A DNA stretch of 64,000 nt from Paragonimus skrjabini miyazakii (taxonomy: Eukaryota > Platyhelminthes > Trematoda > Plagiorchiida > Troglotrematidae): the NCBI GenBank assembly GCA_014338405.1, contig JTDE01000446.1, positions 138,355 through 202,354 on the forward strand. The letters run 5' to 3'. Shown here one piece after another: positions 1-11,039 of the stretch (its first letter is position 1; each line of letters starts with the position of its first letter). Below the pieces are notes generated by a model. That model ran no database searches and was not told the DNA's origin. It was given only the letters and a program-made list of their open reading frames with translations. Made by a program: the position numbers and the translations under genes.

Positions 1-3000
1 CAAAACTGAAATGTTTAATTATCGTAGTTGTCCGTTAAAACGTACAAATAACGCAGACAAACGTAAGATGGCATACATTAATGCAACGCAAAACTTGATT
101 TAAAACACCAATAGCAGAAGATAGGATATAAAGCACTAGAAGATATCAGAAATATTCCACACAAATTTGGCGATGTCTCTGGAGGAGATCTGGCACATTT
201 CGTATCCAACACACGCGTTCCTAGTGTTATGTCATCGCCTGAGTCGTTACTTGTCGCACACAAAAGCGTCCAGATCGGTAGTGAATTCTCGGGGATTTCG
301 GTTATTTCAAAAGGGAACACCACACACACTCGATTACGACCTTCGCATTCAATTAAGCCTTTTGGCTAGCCCAATTCAAAAGGAAGCACTAGACTCCACT
401 TACGCTCTTATTAGAGTTCATCAGTAGTGCATATCCTTGTCCAGATCAGTTAAAACTTCACTTGCAAAGATGTGTATTTAAAACGGTGAAATAATTCATA
501 TCGATTTCTGTCAGATGCACATTCCATGAAGTGGTTTAAATATGATCACCTAACTGCAACTAACTCGCGAATGAAGTGTGCTCATCTTGACTTACGAAGC
601 ATCGGTCATTATCAAGGGGTACACAGAACCAGACAGTAGATCCCTCACAAAGCAACAAAATAGAGACAAACATCACTTGAATATCCTAGAATGTTCCTAC
701 CTTATGGAAGGAACTATACACTTCAAGTGTGACTTCTTGTTCAAGACTGTCCAATAAATAACGGCGGTTTAGACGTGGTACCTCACAAACTACGTGCATT
801 TTGATGAATAAAGTTGGATATCCAACATGACTTTCCAGAAAGAAAGGCTGAACAGTGATATAGGTCACATCAAAATCAGATCAAATCACTTGGTAAACTG
901 ATCATGAGCAGTCTGCGTCGTCTAGCCGGCGTGGACCAGACAGTTTGTGCGCGCAAAATGGGAGTATGGGTTATAAATGCAAAAAATTAGAGTCTACCAA
1001 TTATTACGTGCAACAAAAGAAGAATACAAATAACTGTATCAGGCATAATCGCGGAAACCACAGGAAATAGACCAGCGTGTAGGACTCACGCTCAATATAC
1101 AATAAGATCCAGGTGATATAACCATCGATAACAATATTCAGATGTACACGGTGTGTGTCGGGAATGTTGCAAGAACAGGATCGCGCTGATTAGATCTGGA
1201 AATATGCGGTTGTTCTGCAGTTGACGTCCTCGCGTCCGATGATCTCGGCATGTTGCTGAAGCGTTCGTCTCTCGATGCGCAATGTTGTATATCGTGTTGT
1301 TAGGCGTCCCTCGACAATGTATAGTATAATTGCACTTGAAGTTTTTAAGAGCAGCTGTAATCCAGGATATGTAATTCCATCATTGAGAGCTTTTTGTTGA
1401 GGGAGTTAAAATCTTATAAAATGGGCATGCGGGAGTGTAATTTCTCACTCGGGTAGGCTTTTCTACTAGTTCTTTCCCAGCAGAATTTAAGCTGAATTCA
1501 GGTCCCTGTGTCTAATCGATAGGAGTGATGACCGTCATCCCATGGAGTTCACATTGAACATGACTGAATCGGCACAAAAAATCTTCGGCCACAACTGCGT
1601 ACAAACAATACACAGACAATCTTATCTTCTCAGAAAGACGTGTGCGTCATCTGTCCTGTTAACCAAACGGGCAAATTTTCGGAAACAGTATTTCTCAACC
1701 AAGTTATCAAATGTCAACTTTATTGAACTCACAAAGCAGTATGAGTTGTGCACAACCACTCATTGTACGGCCGAACGCCTTGCATTCCTCGGAGCGTGAT
1801 CAAATTGACCTTGCCTAACAAAGCAGGAGCTCTGATGTTTAACTGTCAATCTAAAAAGTAATATACACACTACGGATGTATCCTAATCAACAAGCAAATC
1901 TCTTCTCAAATGCCTTCAGTCAAGGCAAAACAGTCCGGACCTTTTAGGAATGTGAAGTCAATGGTTAAACGCTATTGTGGTTCAAATAAGTATAGACCGA
2001 ATACCGAACTATTCATTCCTATGCACTGTGTGGTTCACGGCCAACCACGTGTGTGTGCTGTGAGTTTTTGCGAGTTTATACTTTATTTAAAGCCTACGGT
2101 CTTCCTGTACACTGCATGTCTGTCAGGATCCCTTCTCTTCATTTGAACATACGAATCAGCCACCCCTATTGTTGCACACTTCGAGTCCTGCGTAGGTTTT
2201 AACGCTTTGTTTTCAAATGAGTAGTTTCTTATCACCATCCTATAACACTATTATTGCGTGCCAAGAACGCGGATGGCGCAAGGGTTATTTATTCAGGAAA
2301 GCAACACGGGTTATATGTTCAAACATGACAACACACAATAACACTCATCTGCGTACGGTCATCGGCCCAGAACGTCACAGTTACCAGGAGCGTCAGCGTT
2401 CAGTTCCTTTACGTTCCTTCACGTACCAAGAACCATTTCATACGATGTTGTATTCCGACGTTTCTTCTTGTATTTTTCCTGCAACTACATCAATGTCAAA
2501 TTCCATTCTGTGGCTCCACTACTGAATAGCAGTGATGTGAGTAGTATCGTGCGATCGCTGCTCCTCATTACGCTAGATCACATCCCGATTTTGTCTAGCA
2601 TGACATTTCAGGATAAAGTTCAAAAATCATCCACCAAATGGATCACATATGATCTCCTCAGGTCAATCCCAACTAGCCAGTGGTCGTGTCTTGTTGGATC
2701 GTAAACGGACAGATGAGCTATCGTTACACACCGAAAGGACAACACACGTCATCTGACTGTCAGAGTTTAAAAATGATTATAACCTGGGATAAGTTGATGG
2801 ATATCGTCTTTTCTTGGTACTGCGGATGTAAGATGTGAGAGGAGACACGAGTGATAAGCCAACTGATTACTGGAAGAAAAGACTGACATAACGATAATAA
2901 TGATCAAAATCAAAATAATAGTATTGATAACAAGAACAGTTTACAAGCGATCTTTTGAAGACACCCCGGCATGTTTTGATGAGACGAATTTTCTTTGTCT

Positions 3001-3818
3001 ACTGACGTGGACTATTCAATTTACAGAAGTGATCAGAAATGTCATGAGCACACTCCGGTAATACAGCCGTACGAGTGATTAATGGGGAGCATAAGGTTGC
3101 CTTCTTCTTTATGTACCATGCTCTTATCATTGCGATATAGGAATATTCACCATCCCGGCTTTGGTTAATGATGAATACAACACTTTGGTAAGTCTGTGCC
3201 TCGGAATACCCATTCGAATGTCTCGTCAGATTTTTGTTTCATATGAATTGCGCCTGATTCCGGCAGCCAGTAGATGCTAGTTATCAGATACCATAGAGCG
3301 TGATACAGATTGATTTATGTAAAAGAAAAAAAACTAAAGTACGACTGTAAGCCAAACAGACAGAAAATCGAATTTCGGTTAACTGACCAATACTTAATGC
3401 AAGGATAGCAAGCCAGACGCTTGGATGATAGATGGAAAAACACAAAGATCGTCACACAATGAAGGAAACATCTTGAGAAGGTGACTTCCCACCAACTGGT
3501 TTACAACCCAGTTAACATTTTGGTATGTGAGATTGTTCGCAGCCACTGTCGTTGATTTCTGTGTCAGAACTTAACGTGTCCCCAGTTAGACATTAACAAT
3601 CGTGGTTGGAAGTGTTCCCCATTTAAACCAGCAACTACTACTCCTGTGTTGAAGTTTTTGAAAATATCTCATTACATGTCTAATTTCCCAGAATGACCGC
3701 ACAGATCCACATCACCGTGCTCAGTGTCAGTCCTGGTTACCTGTTGGCGTACTGACGTCTTGTTCACTAAATGTTGTCATTTCAAAATGGCAACTGGAAA
3801 ACAGCTAGTCTTTGTTTG
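1..3818. other. Gene-free stretch
   Basis: I see no gene I can support here. Short open frames occur on both strands, none with a recognisable domain, and none flanked by convincing splice sites. The base composition is AT-rich with simple A-runs around 3,320-3,340. It is probably intergenic DNA or part of a long intron. Confidence 0.5.
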
Positions 3819-4067
3819 TTAGACAACAGAAATAATTTCAACTACATCAATAGACGATTTTCCTTCTTCTTTCCAAAGATCATTGTATTCAACTGCCTCA
3901 AAATTCTGATGGGCAGTGATTTTTCGGATCGTTTCCAGTTGACATAACGAAATCATCAATCGTCTTCGTAACCAGTCACTTATTCGGGCTTCCTCCAGAG
4001 TACGGGTCTTACTAAAATGTTCGTAACTTGATTTGAATCTGAGGCTTTGTTTCAACTGATAACTCGT
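3819..4067 (-). other. Unidentified open frame, possible terminal exon
   Basis: A minus-strand frame of about 80 codons ends in a stop at 3,819-3,821. It is rich in charged residues (a WLRRRL patch, then YNDLWKEEGKSS) and reads like soluble protein rather than random translation. I recognise no family. In this frame stops lie just upstream, so if it is coding it must be joined by splicing, and the nearest AG (after TTATC) lacks a strong pyrimidine tract. It could be the last exon of a minus-strand gene that also includes the candidate exon at 4.87-5.15 kb, but nothing in the sequence proves this. It may equally be a chance frame. Confidence 0.2.
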
Positions 4068-4873
4068 TTTTTCCAGATTATGTCATCTTCAGGGATAGGC
4101 AATCGGAAATATCCTCACACCTCGCATTACGGAATGATCGTGCTGAATTGATAAGCTCTTTCTTATCGTCCATTGAGCCCAACTATTTTATTTTCTATTC
4201 TTAGAGAGACTCACTGCTGACACATTTTTACAGATTATCTCCGCCTACAAGTTAAAGATACAGTTGCTTCTGGATCCTAATCTTTTAAATATTTAGATGT
4301 TATACGAAGCAAAAATATGACGTGGTCTATTCATGTTAACAATGTTTTTTTAAAAAAAAATACTAGCGCATGTTGTTTTATGTCTAAATTCCTCTTCATT
4401 CTCGCATAATATGATCCCTTATGTTTGTCAGTACATGCATACTCTCCATTAGTATTATTGCAGTTCCACAACTTTTCCTGGTCTTCTGGTCAAATATTCT
4501 GAGCCTTTTGTATAGTTAAGAGGCAGTTGTCTAGCCATTGTGGTACTTCTCGTCGCAATCTTAACGAATCTATTACTTTTCAACATTGTAAAACTTCAAA
4601 AATGTTGCCCAGTACTAATCATGCTTTGAAATCCTAAACCCTCTGAATACGCACTACTCACCGTGACAAAAAACACTTTCTGGGAGGACGAATGTATGTT
4701 TTCGATGTGCTTGTTTCTTTTTGGTAGGGGGGTATTTCACTCAAGGAGATCCGATCAGTAAACAGAACAACACTACTGCGTGAGATCTTTCAAGAGGATT
4801 ATACGCTCATGTTTGATATCAGAGTCTCTTAAAAATTATTATCAGTATAAAGTCCTCTAGCTGATACCATTCA

Positions 4874-5151
4874 ACTACCCAATTTTTCCACGTGATTCGA
4901 AAACCCAGTTAAGGCGGTTTGCATTTTCGTTTCCATAGAAAAGGTCTTGAGCCATACTACAACTGGGCTACCTGGTTTAATACGTCCAAGTGCCCCCCCC
5001 CCGGCAACACATCCCAATGTATCACACTGAGGAGTTGTGGGGCACGGTATGATGGTCCATGACACATCCGAATGTGTTGACAATCTGGTAAAACGAGGCC
5101 AATCAAGAAAGCTTGGAGAATCTGTCTCGTTATCGTATTTACACTCTACCT
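4874..5151 (-). CDS. Candidate exon, integrin-alpha-like (weak)
   Basis: Minus-strand open frame starting directly after a TTATGACACAG acceptor-like sequence. It encodes about 90 residues with a cluster PCPTTPQCDTLGC followed by ALGRIKPGSPVVVWLKTF. The pattern Cys-x4-Cys-x3-Cys, a short glycine stretch, then a hydrophilic-to-beta-strand run resembles the membrane-proximal stalk of integrin alpha subunits, where a cysteine pair precedes a leucine-glycine turn and a VVV-type strand. This is a pattern match by eye only. I found neither FG-GAP calcium-binding repeats nor the GFFKR membrane motif elsewhere in the window, so the rest of such a gene would have to lie outside it. A run of ten G (C on the plus strand, 4,993-5,002) sits inside the frame and encodes Gly-Gly-Gly, unusual for a conserved exon. 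No clear GT donor precedes the stop, which argues for a pseudogene or chance. Confidence 0.28.
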
Positions 5152-5159
5152 GTGTCATA

Positions 5160-6920
5160 AGTACAATGCTCTAAATAATAATCTGGCCCAATGGCTCAAA
5201 CTACCCACCGTCACTCAATATCGACTGTCATATAGCATTGGACAAAACAGACGAGAATATGGATATAAGGAGAAATAGTATGTGTACAATGATTGCATAC
5301 GTACATGGAAATTATCGCATAGTGATTCGTTCTCTGACATCAATTTCAGTAATAAATTCATTCACATTAGTACTAGATGGTTGTAATTTCCACATTTTTG
5401 TACGTTTTTTCGGGGGGTGGGGGTGGGATGGAATCTACGGGACAAACAAAGGAATCACGTAAGCTTCTCTCAAAATCGTGGTATGCAAACACATCAACAC
5501 ATCTGGCAAGTATTCATCGAATAATTAACTTTTAAATGGATGAACTTTTTAGAAAACTTCCAACTTACACCAGGAGTCAAAATGAAAACTACGCGAAAGT
5601 AAATCAAGAAAAAACTGCTGACTTTATATCCACTGAAGGACATTACCTCGCAAAATGAGGAGGCAATACAAAGTCAACATTTGGGTTTTGTGTTCAGTGC
5701 ATCAGTCTGTTTATCAATATCGTCGGCCTTCAGTATCCCATATGAACTTTACTTTATAGCTATACATATCGGACTTAAGAATGATGTTTTTACACATGGT
5801 CCCATTCCCCTTACTGGTGACTTACTGGGCCTCCTCTAGATAATGAAGCTATGTGTTGTTTGGGCAAGTCCAAAAATAATCTACTAATTTCTGAACACAC
5901 ACATTTACTGGAGTCATGCTTGAGGTGCGTCAGTCGCCGAACCCGACGTACACCTAGTGAGTGTTGGTTTGGAATGGCTCGGACGATCAAACTATCGTTT
6001 GATAAGCCTAGACCAGTTCCTTAGGCGCTGCAGATCGGATTTGAATCTTGCAGTGATGTGAGAAGATTGCTCAAGAACGAACTTATGAACTGGTTTAATG
6101 ATTCTCCCCGGGGTCACTGCATAACCAAGATAAAATTGGTCCAACGTGACAGACGTACTGGTGAGGAGTGGACTCAATCGAAATGCTAGGTTGTTTTCCT
6201 TATGGCTCTGGGGGGTCCATTTATTCACTGGAAGGGCCCAGTGCAAATGCGTCTATACCTCTTGAAATGTTCCTTGGAGTGTTTTCCCTCCGGGGTTCCT
6301 TTCTGGGGAGGATCAGAGCGTATTCATCACTTTTAGTGGGTTCAACTGCAAATCTATATATCTACCATTCCCAACGACATCTACTAATTAGTAGTCTCAT
6401 ACTACCTCCGACGTTCTGCGAAAGAATTGACTGAGATTGAGACAATAACGTTAAAACATTTTATTTTCGTAAGATGTGGTTACGTGAAGGCTGAGTTTTA
6501 AACTCGTTTTATTTTTGATGTTTTGTGAATTGCACAATGAGGGTAACAACTGTTGCTCGCCTTCTCCACAGCATGTAACCACAGAGATGGTAATGTTATA
6601 ACCCGTCTAATCACCAGCTGAGTCAGCTTACGAAACCCGGTTTGCGCGCTTCAGCCGGGGACAATAGTCCGCTTGACCGTCAGCATGACTGGTTTGGTCA
6701 CTAACCAATCAAAGCATAGGAACCTACTCATCCATTGTGGTTAAACGCTTAAACGTGAGTGACATAGTATAGAAGTCGAGTTAGCTAAGTGGATAAAAGT
6801 ACATCGTTGTGCGTCACCACAGAATGTTAGAGCGTGAGAAAACTTGACTTGGCCTTCAATTCCGCGGATAATGTGGTGGATTCCACGACTTAGAGTGTTT
6901 GGTAGGCAAATGAAACTTAT
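5160..6920. other. Gene-free stretch with G-rich tract
   Basis: No gene is supported. A G-rich run (GGGGGG, GGGGG, GGG separated by single T) lies at 5,411-5,427. Around 6,000-6,360 both strands carry moderately long open frames that I could not assign to any family. Confidence 0.4.
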
Positions 6921-6927
6921 GAGCCCT

Positions 6928-7010
6928 CAGCGTGGCTTTGTAACCCAACTAGTGAAGCACTTGCTACTTTTGGACATGCTGTTTCGGTCGGTGGTTCGAA
7001 TCCAACAAGA
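6928..7010 (+). repeat. tRNA-like SINE fragment
   Basis: A stretch that looks like the head of a tRNA-derived short interspersed element. A degenerate A-box-like segment (CTAGTGAAGCACTTG) lies about 40 bp before a perfect B-box consensus, GGTTCGAATCC, at 6,993-7,003. The segment does not fold into a convincing cloverleaf with a complete acceptor stem, so it is unlikely to be a working tRNA gene. Similar fragments occur elsewhere in the window (near 21.1, 25.9, 33.3 and 45.2 kb). Confidence 0.45.
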
Positions 7011-7355
7011 GTGCACACTTCGCAATTAGGTATCTTCTAAAGAACCAGACTGTTTAGAGCGAGCTGCGCCAAACTATGCAATCTTGCCTTGACCAATCAA
7101 TACACTAAACGATTATGACGACCCTCAAAACGACCGATAGTTTTTGTTGTGCATGAATTGCCCGAGCAACGACCTGTGATTGCGACCGGTGATAGGCTCG
7201 GTCTTACGAAGGGTCATGACTGTGACTAGAAGGCGAACGTGATTTACATTGGTTTATTTTCATAAGTCGTTGTTTGAGCAGACACGTTTCGCGACATTGT
7301 CACGTGACTATCAATTGAACTCAACCTGGAAAAGATATTAACCTTCTTCGACCTT

Positions 7356-7377
7356 CACACACACACGCACACGCACA
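7356..7377. repeat. CA microsatellite (interrupted)
   Basis: Short run of CA dinucleotides interrupted by two CG steps. Nothing else is recognised in the flanking DNA between 7.0 and 9.07 kb. Confidence 0.7.
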
Positions 7378-9197
7378 AGCTAGTGTGTTCGAGCAGCAGA
7401 AATTACCGTGGTCAAAATATAACCAATAACGCCTCTAGGACAACTGGTGGATAAAAGCCTCGTGGAGTAACGCAAAGACAGCCTAGTGTTAATTGCCTCC
7501 TGTGTTGTCGTCTCGGTGATGGACCTGAAAGACATGGACATCACCACAAATATCTGGCCCTAGCTACCATGATTACTGGTGACACGGTGGACTGTGCATG
7601 CAGTGGTGTTCGATTAAAACCGCAACACCCAGTCCTTAGAATATCGATCACAGTGGATTTCAAATTAATTTGTTTCTGTGACCTTTACCAAACCATTGCC
7701 AGTCGTCGCAAATAGACCCGTGTACTTCTAGGAAAATTGGGATGCGTAAACAGTTGATGAGTAACCAGTTTTCTTCTGCCAAAACGCTCATATGCTAAAT
7801 CCATGAATGAAACGTTTGAACTAGTCCAGATCTATCAACTTAATGTTGGCTTCGCCGTATAATGTAACAGTACCCATACAACCAATAACGGATACCAGGG
7901 CCAAATCAGTCAGCTCAGTCACCTTGTTTCATGTTCATTACTCATTAGGTAACCGATACCCACGTCCCACACTTTCCAATCCTCAGGTGGAGTCTTAAAT
8001 TGCCACAGTGTATTGATTTCAATACAGTTCGGTGACTTCTGGTTCTATGTTGGCGAGTAATGGATTTACATTAAGAAGATTAGACGATTCGACCGATGTA
8101 CTGCACAAATTTGATGATGGCGTAAGTTATTTAGCTACCGGGCGAAACAAAATCAGCACCAATGAAGATCAAAGCCATCTAATCTGGAATACAGATGGGC
8201 GAATCCAGTGTTGCTCAAACAGGGTCGTATGACTTGCACATCTTATCAAAAACGGTTAATCGACGCAACATTGGGTAACTGCACATGACTAAAACACTAC
8301 TGAGTAGTGAACACAGGCAAGCTCGGTCTACTCCCATACAGTGCATGAATTACTGAGACATTTGGCTGATTATTTGAATGGCTGGGAAGTTGCGTGCAAG
8401 AAGGGCAGGTTTGCTGATTGTCTTGAGTGCCAGGAATTCACCACATTGCAAAGGTGTAGTGAAAATCAACAAACTACGTTAGTTCACTTAGATGTGGTAA
8501 AAAAAAACGACTGGACTGTTTGGTATCACAAGGTGTGGAAAGTTTAAACCCCTAAAAGGACGGACGTAGTCGGAACCTACCAGCTCCATAATCACAACAC
8601 AAAATAGTCTTATACAGTTTTTTTTTAAATAACTGAAACGTTCTTGATGTGTTTATGTCGAATTATGCAACGTATAAGGTTAATAGGATTTTCTTGCTCA
8701 AGACTTTTAAAAAAAAAACATGTACTTCAGATAAAAACCTACACAAAGTTAATTCATTTTGTTGAACAACCAACGCGACGGATGTAATGGCCCACAGTGG
8801 TTAGAACGACATCAACGTCGGATCAGGTGGCTTGGAAATAGATTTGGTTAAGGTTGTTTTACTGATAACCAAACGGACACGTGAGCGGATCATGTGACCC
8901 ACCAGTTCGAACGATGAACTACATCGGAGGAACAAAACTGTCACGGTTGTCATTGCGGACACCTGAACCATTAATCAATTCAACTATGTTTCTCATGAAT
9001 ATTACTTACCAGAAGGAACAATTACCTATGATGTACAACCATTTTTCGGCGATAAATTCTCATCCAAGGGTGGTATAGTTACATCCTAAGTTAAGTAACA
9101 GTAAGCGAATTTATTGATCAAGAGTAGTACGAAAGCAGGGCGATTGACTAAAACACAAATACGACTTCGTTGCGTGTGCTCACAAGCGAGGTAGCTT

Positions 9198-9604
9198 TTA
9201 GGAAGTCAGTGTTAATTGGGGAGTGTGCGTGACGGCAGCAAATTGTCGCGTGGGCTTGGTGTACATGTTTAGCCATGGCAATTCCAAGATATGAACGGAT
9301 TGTTTTTGAACATTCAAATCCGTCTGAATTGATCGGATTGCGGCCGCCTCGGCTATACACAAGATGCGCCACTTGACCTTTCGTGACGGACACGGTAGAC
9401 GATGCGAAACGCCCTCACCGCGTTTGTTTGCCGAACACATTCAACCAGGTGGGCAAGAATGGATGAGTTAATGTTCTTTGTTGTTCCAGACCGAAGCCAC
9501 GTGTGCCAGTGTTCACAAATTCTTTCCCATAAACACCTAGTGGTACAACCAATATATGATGAACCACAGGAACAGTCAAATGAATAGAGCAAATCAAGAG
9601 GCAA
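9198..9604 (-). pseudogene. PLE1 GIY-YIG endonuclease domain remnant
   Basis: C-terminal endonuclease of PLE1. The frame 9,353-9,604 contains CSCGSSYIG (YIG at 9,548-9,556), then a TTRCLWERICEH stretch that matches the usual TxRxLxxRIxEH helix with its catalytic arginine. SSILAHL follows. The frame then shifts and the typical tail, ending KQSVHILELPWL, continues in 9,198-9,440. GIY-YIG nucleases nick DNA for target-primed reverse transcription. Loss of frame between the two halves disables it. The plus-strand open frames in the same interval are shadows. Confidence 0.82.
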
Positions 9605-10804
9605 CGTTGTTAGGTATATTATCTTTTAGACTAAATGGCACTGTCCGTTTTGAGTGGAACGCTACAGCAGGACTTGCAGCATAGTGAGTACTAATGATCG
9701 TATCAGTTAGTTGGCGAGCAGTCACTTCGAATGCTGCGTCCCCTTTCAACTGCAAAGTTATATAAACGTTTTTCTCATCAACCGTATTTACTGAGGCTTG
9801 CATTGGTCTCTCTCGCATGTTTCTGGCAATATATTTCTCGGGATAGGTATTATTAGACAGGATATCCTGTAACATGCTTAGCTCCAATTCTATCGTATCT
9901 TCCGTACAGATTCTTTTTGCTCTGTTGGTCAAGCAAAATGTGAGGGTCCGTTTGAGACTAATTGGCACATAGCTATGGAAGTGTAGATGTTGTCCACTCC
10001 AGGTTTTCTAACCATATACACTTCGCTGTAACGACCCACCTGATCTGCGTGTTAGTGTTACGTCCAAAAATGGCATATGGTCACCATTTTAATAATCCAA
10101 AGTGAACACAACGTTTTTATGCGCCTTGTTACAAAAGACCAAAATCTTCTGTAAATCTTTCGTTTTGCCCAATAGGTAAAACGCACTAGGCACATATCGT
10201 CAATAATAACTGATTTTTCTAATTCGTTATTATCGAGCATACTATTAAAGATGTCAGCCAGCATCGGGCTTAATGGTGAGCTCATAGCTGCGCCATCAAT
10301 CTGACGACAAAGCACACCGTTGAATTGAAACTGAATGTTTTAACCGGCTCCAGAATCTCCACAAGCCATTACGCAAAAACGTGATAGAGAATCACACGCG
10401 TCGAGTGCCAGTCTAGGCGGTACTTCGTCTTTGTATATGTTTGGCAATCCGTACAGCTGCGGGAAACGGATTCCTGTTGGACAGATGCACTCAGATACAT
10501 GTGCACGAATGGTGTCAACATGTTTTAGTCGGCGTAGATTCCTTGAGAACCCCTTTTCAGTTGCAACTGTCTTATCTTTCCTGGTTTCCTCCTTTTTAGA
10601 TTTCGTTTTATTAGACAAAATGTTCCTCATTTTTGCAATATAATCGTCCCTATTCTTCAGAACATTTTCGGCTCCCTTATCTGGTCTTGGCATCATAATC
10701 GAGTGCTCGGTGTTCACTGCGATAAGTTCCCCTAAATGGGGCGTTATGAGGAATTCATAAGTCGCGATTCTACGACCTACATATTTGTAGCAAGCCTTAA
10801 CCAC
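9594..10804 (-). pseudogene. PLE1 reverse transcriptase remnant
   Basis: The reverse transcriptase of PLE1, in at least three frames. The fingers region with the PDKG motif is in 10,340-10,804, and the palm with motif B (SPLSPMLADIF) and an IIDD catalytic pair is in 10,058-10,315. The thumb and connector are in 9,594-9,968. Compared with PLE2, roughly eight residues are missing between the LE..L helix and the catalytic box, where PLE2 has the GSYYRRYVDD stretch. After the IIDD box the frame no longer resembles a reverse transcriptase, which marks a frameshift. The protein would normally synthesise cDNA at a nicked genomic target. This copy cannot do so. Confidence 0.85.
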
Positions 10805-11039
10805 ATTGGATTTGAAACGTTCAGGATTTATTCCGGAAGACGGACATAATTCCTATAACTGTTTGTTAAAGTTTTAAGCCAAACTTGAAGGTCAGGCTGT
10901 CTACATTTATCATCCGTGTGGCAAGATTTCGGACCAAGTGGCAAGATTTCTGTTAGCGTTCTACTCAACGTCAAAGTGCAAAAATGACGACCATACCGAT
11001 CGGGTTGGTCAGGGTATTGCATCCGTGTACAAAGCATTA

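Larger units (their letters stand above)
9085..11037 (-). mobile_element. Penelope-like retroelement PLE1, decayed
   Basis: Degenerate Penelope-like element read on the minus strand from about 11,037 down to about 9,150, broken across several frames. In order it shows an N-terminal LPLGPKSC-type segment (10,828-11,037); a PDKGAE motif, a KxxDYIAKM segment and a TGIRFPQLYGLP motif (10,340-10,804); RT motif B with DGAAMSSPLSPMLADIF followed by an IIDD catalytic box (10,196-10,204); the post-RT segment SLKRTLTFCLTNRAKRIC (9,594-9,968); and a GIY-YIG domain. A stretch resembling the terminal repeat of PLE2 (GATCAATAAA-type) lies on the minus strand around 9,085-9,130. Penelope-like elements copy themselves by target-primed reverse transcription. 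Frame breaks make this copy non-functional. It is closely related to PLE2 at 59.4-61.6 kb. Confidence 0.88.

Noticed and set aside
5992..6434. Overlapping 80-90 codon frames on both strands, including one ending GPSSE before a stop at 6,221
   Set aside because: No family recognised and splice sites are only marginal; I could not decide a strand.
6928..7010. Possible functional tRNA gene
   Set aside because: Has a perfect B box but no pairing acceptor stem and a poor A box, so it is treated as a SINE fragment.
9402..9597. Plus-strand open frames over PLE1
   Set aside because: Shadows of the minus-strand GIY-YIG coding region.
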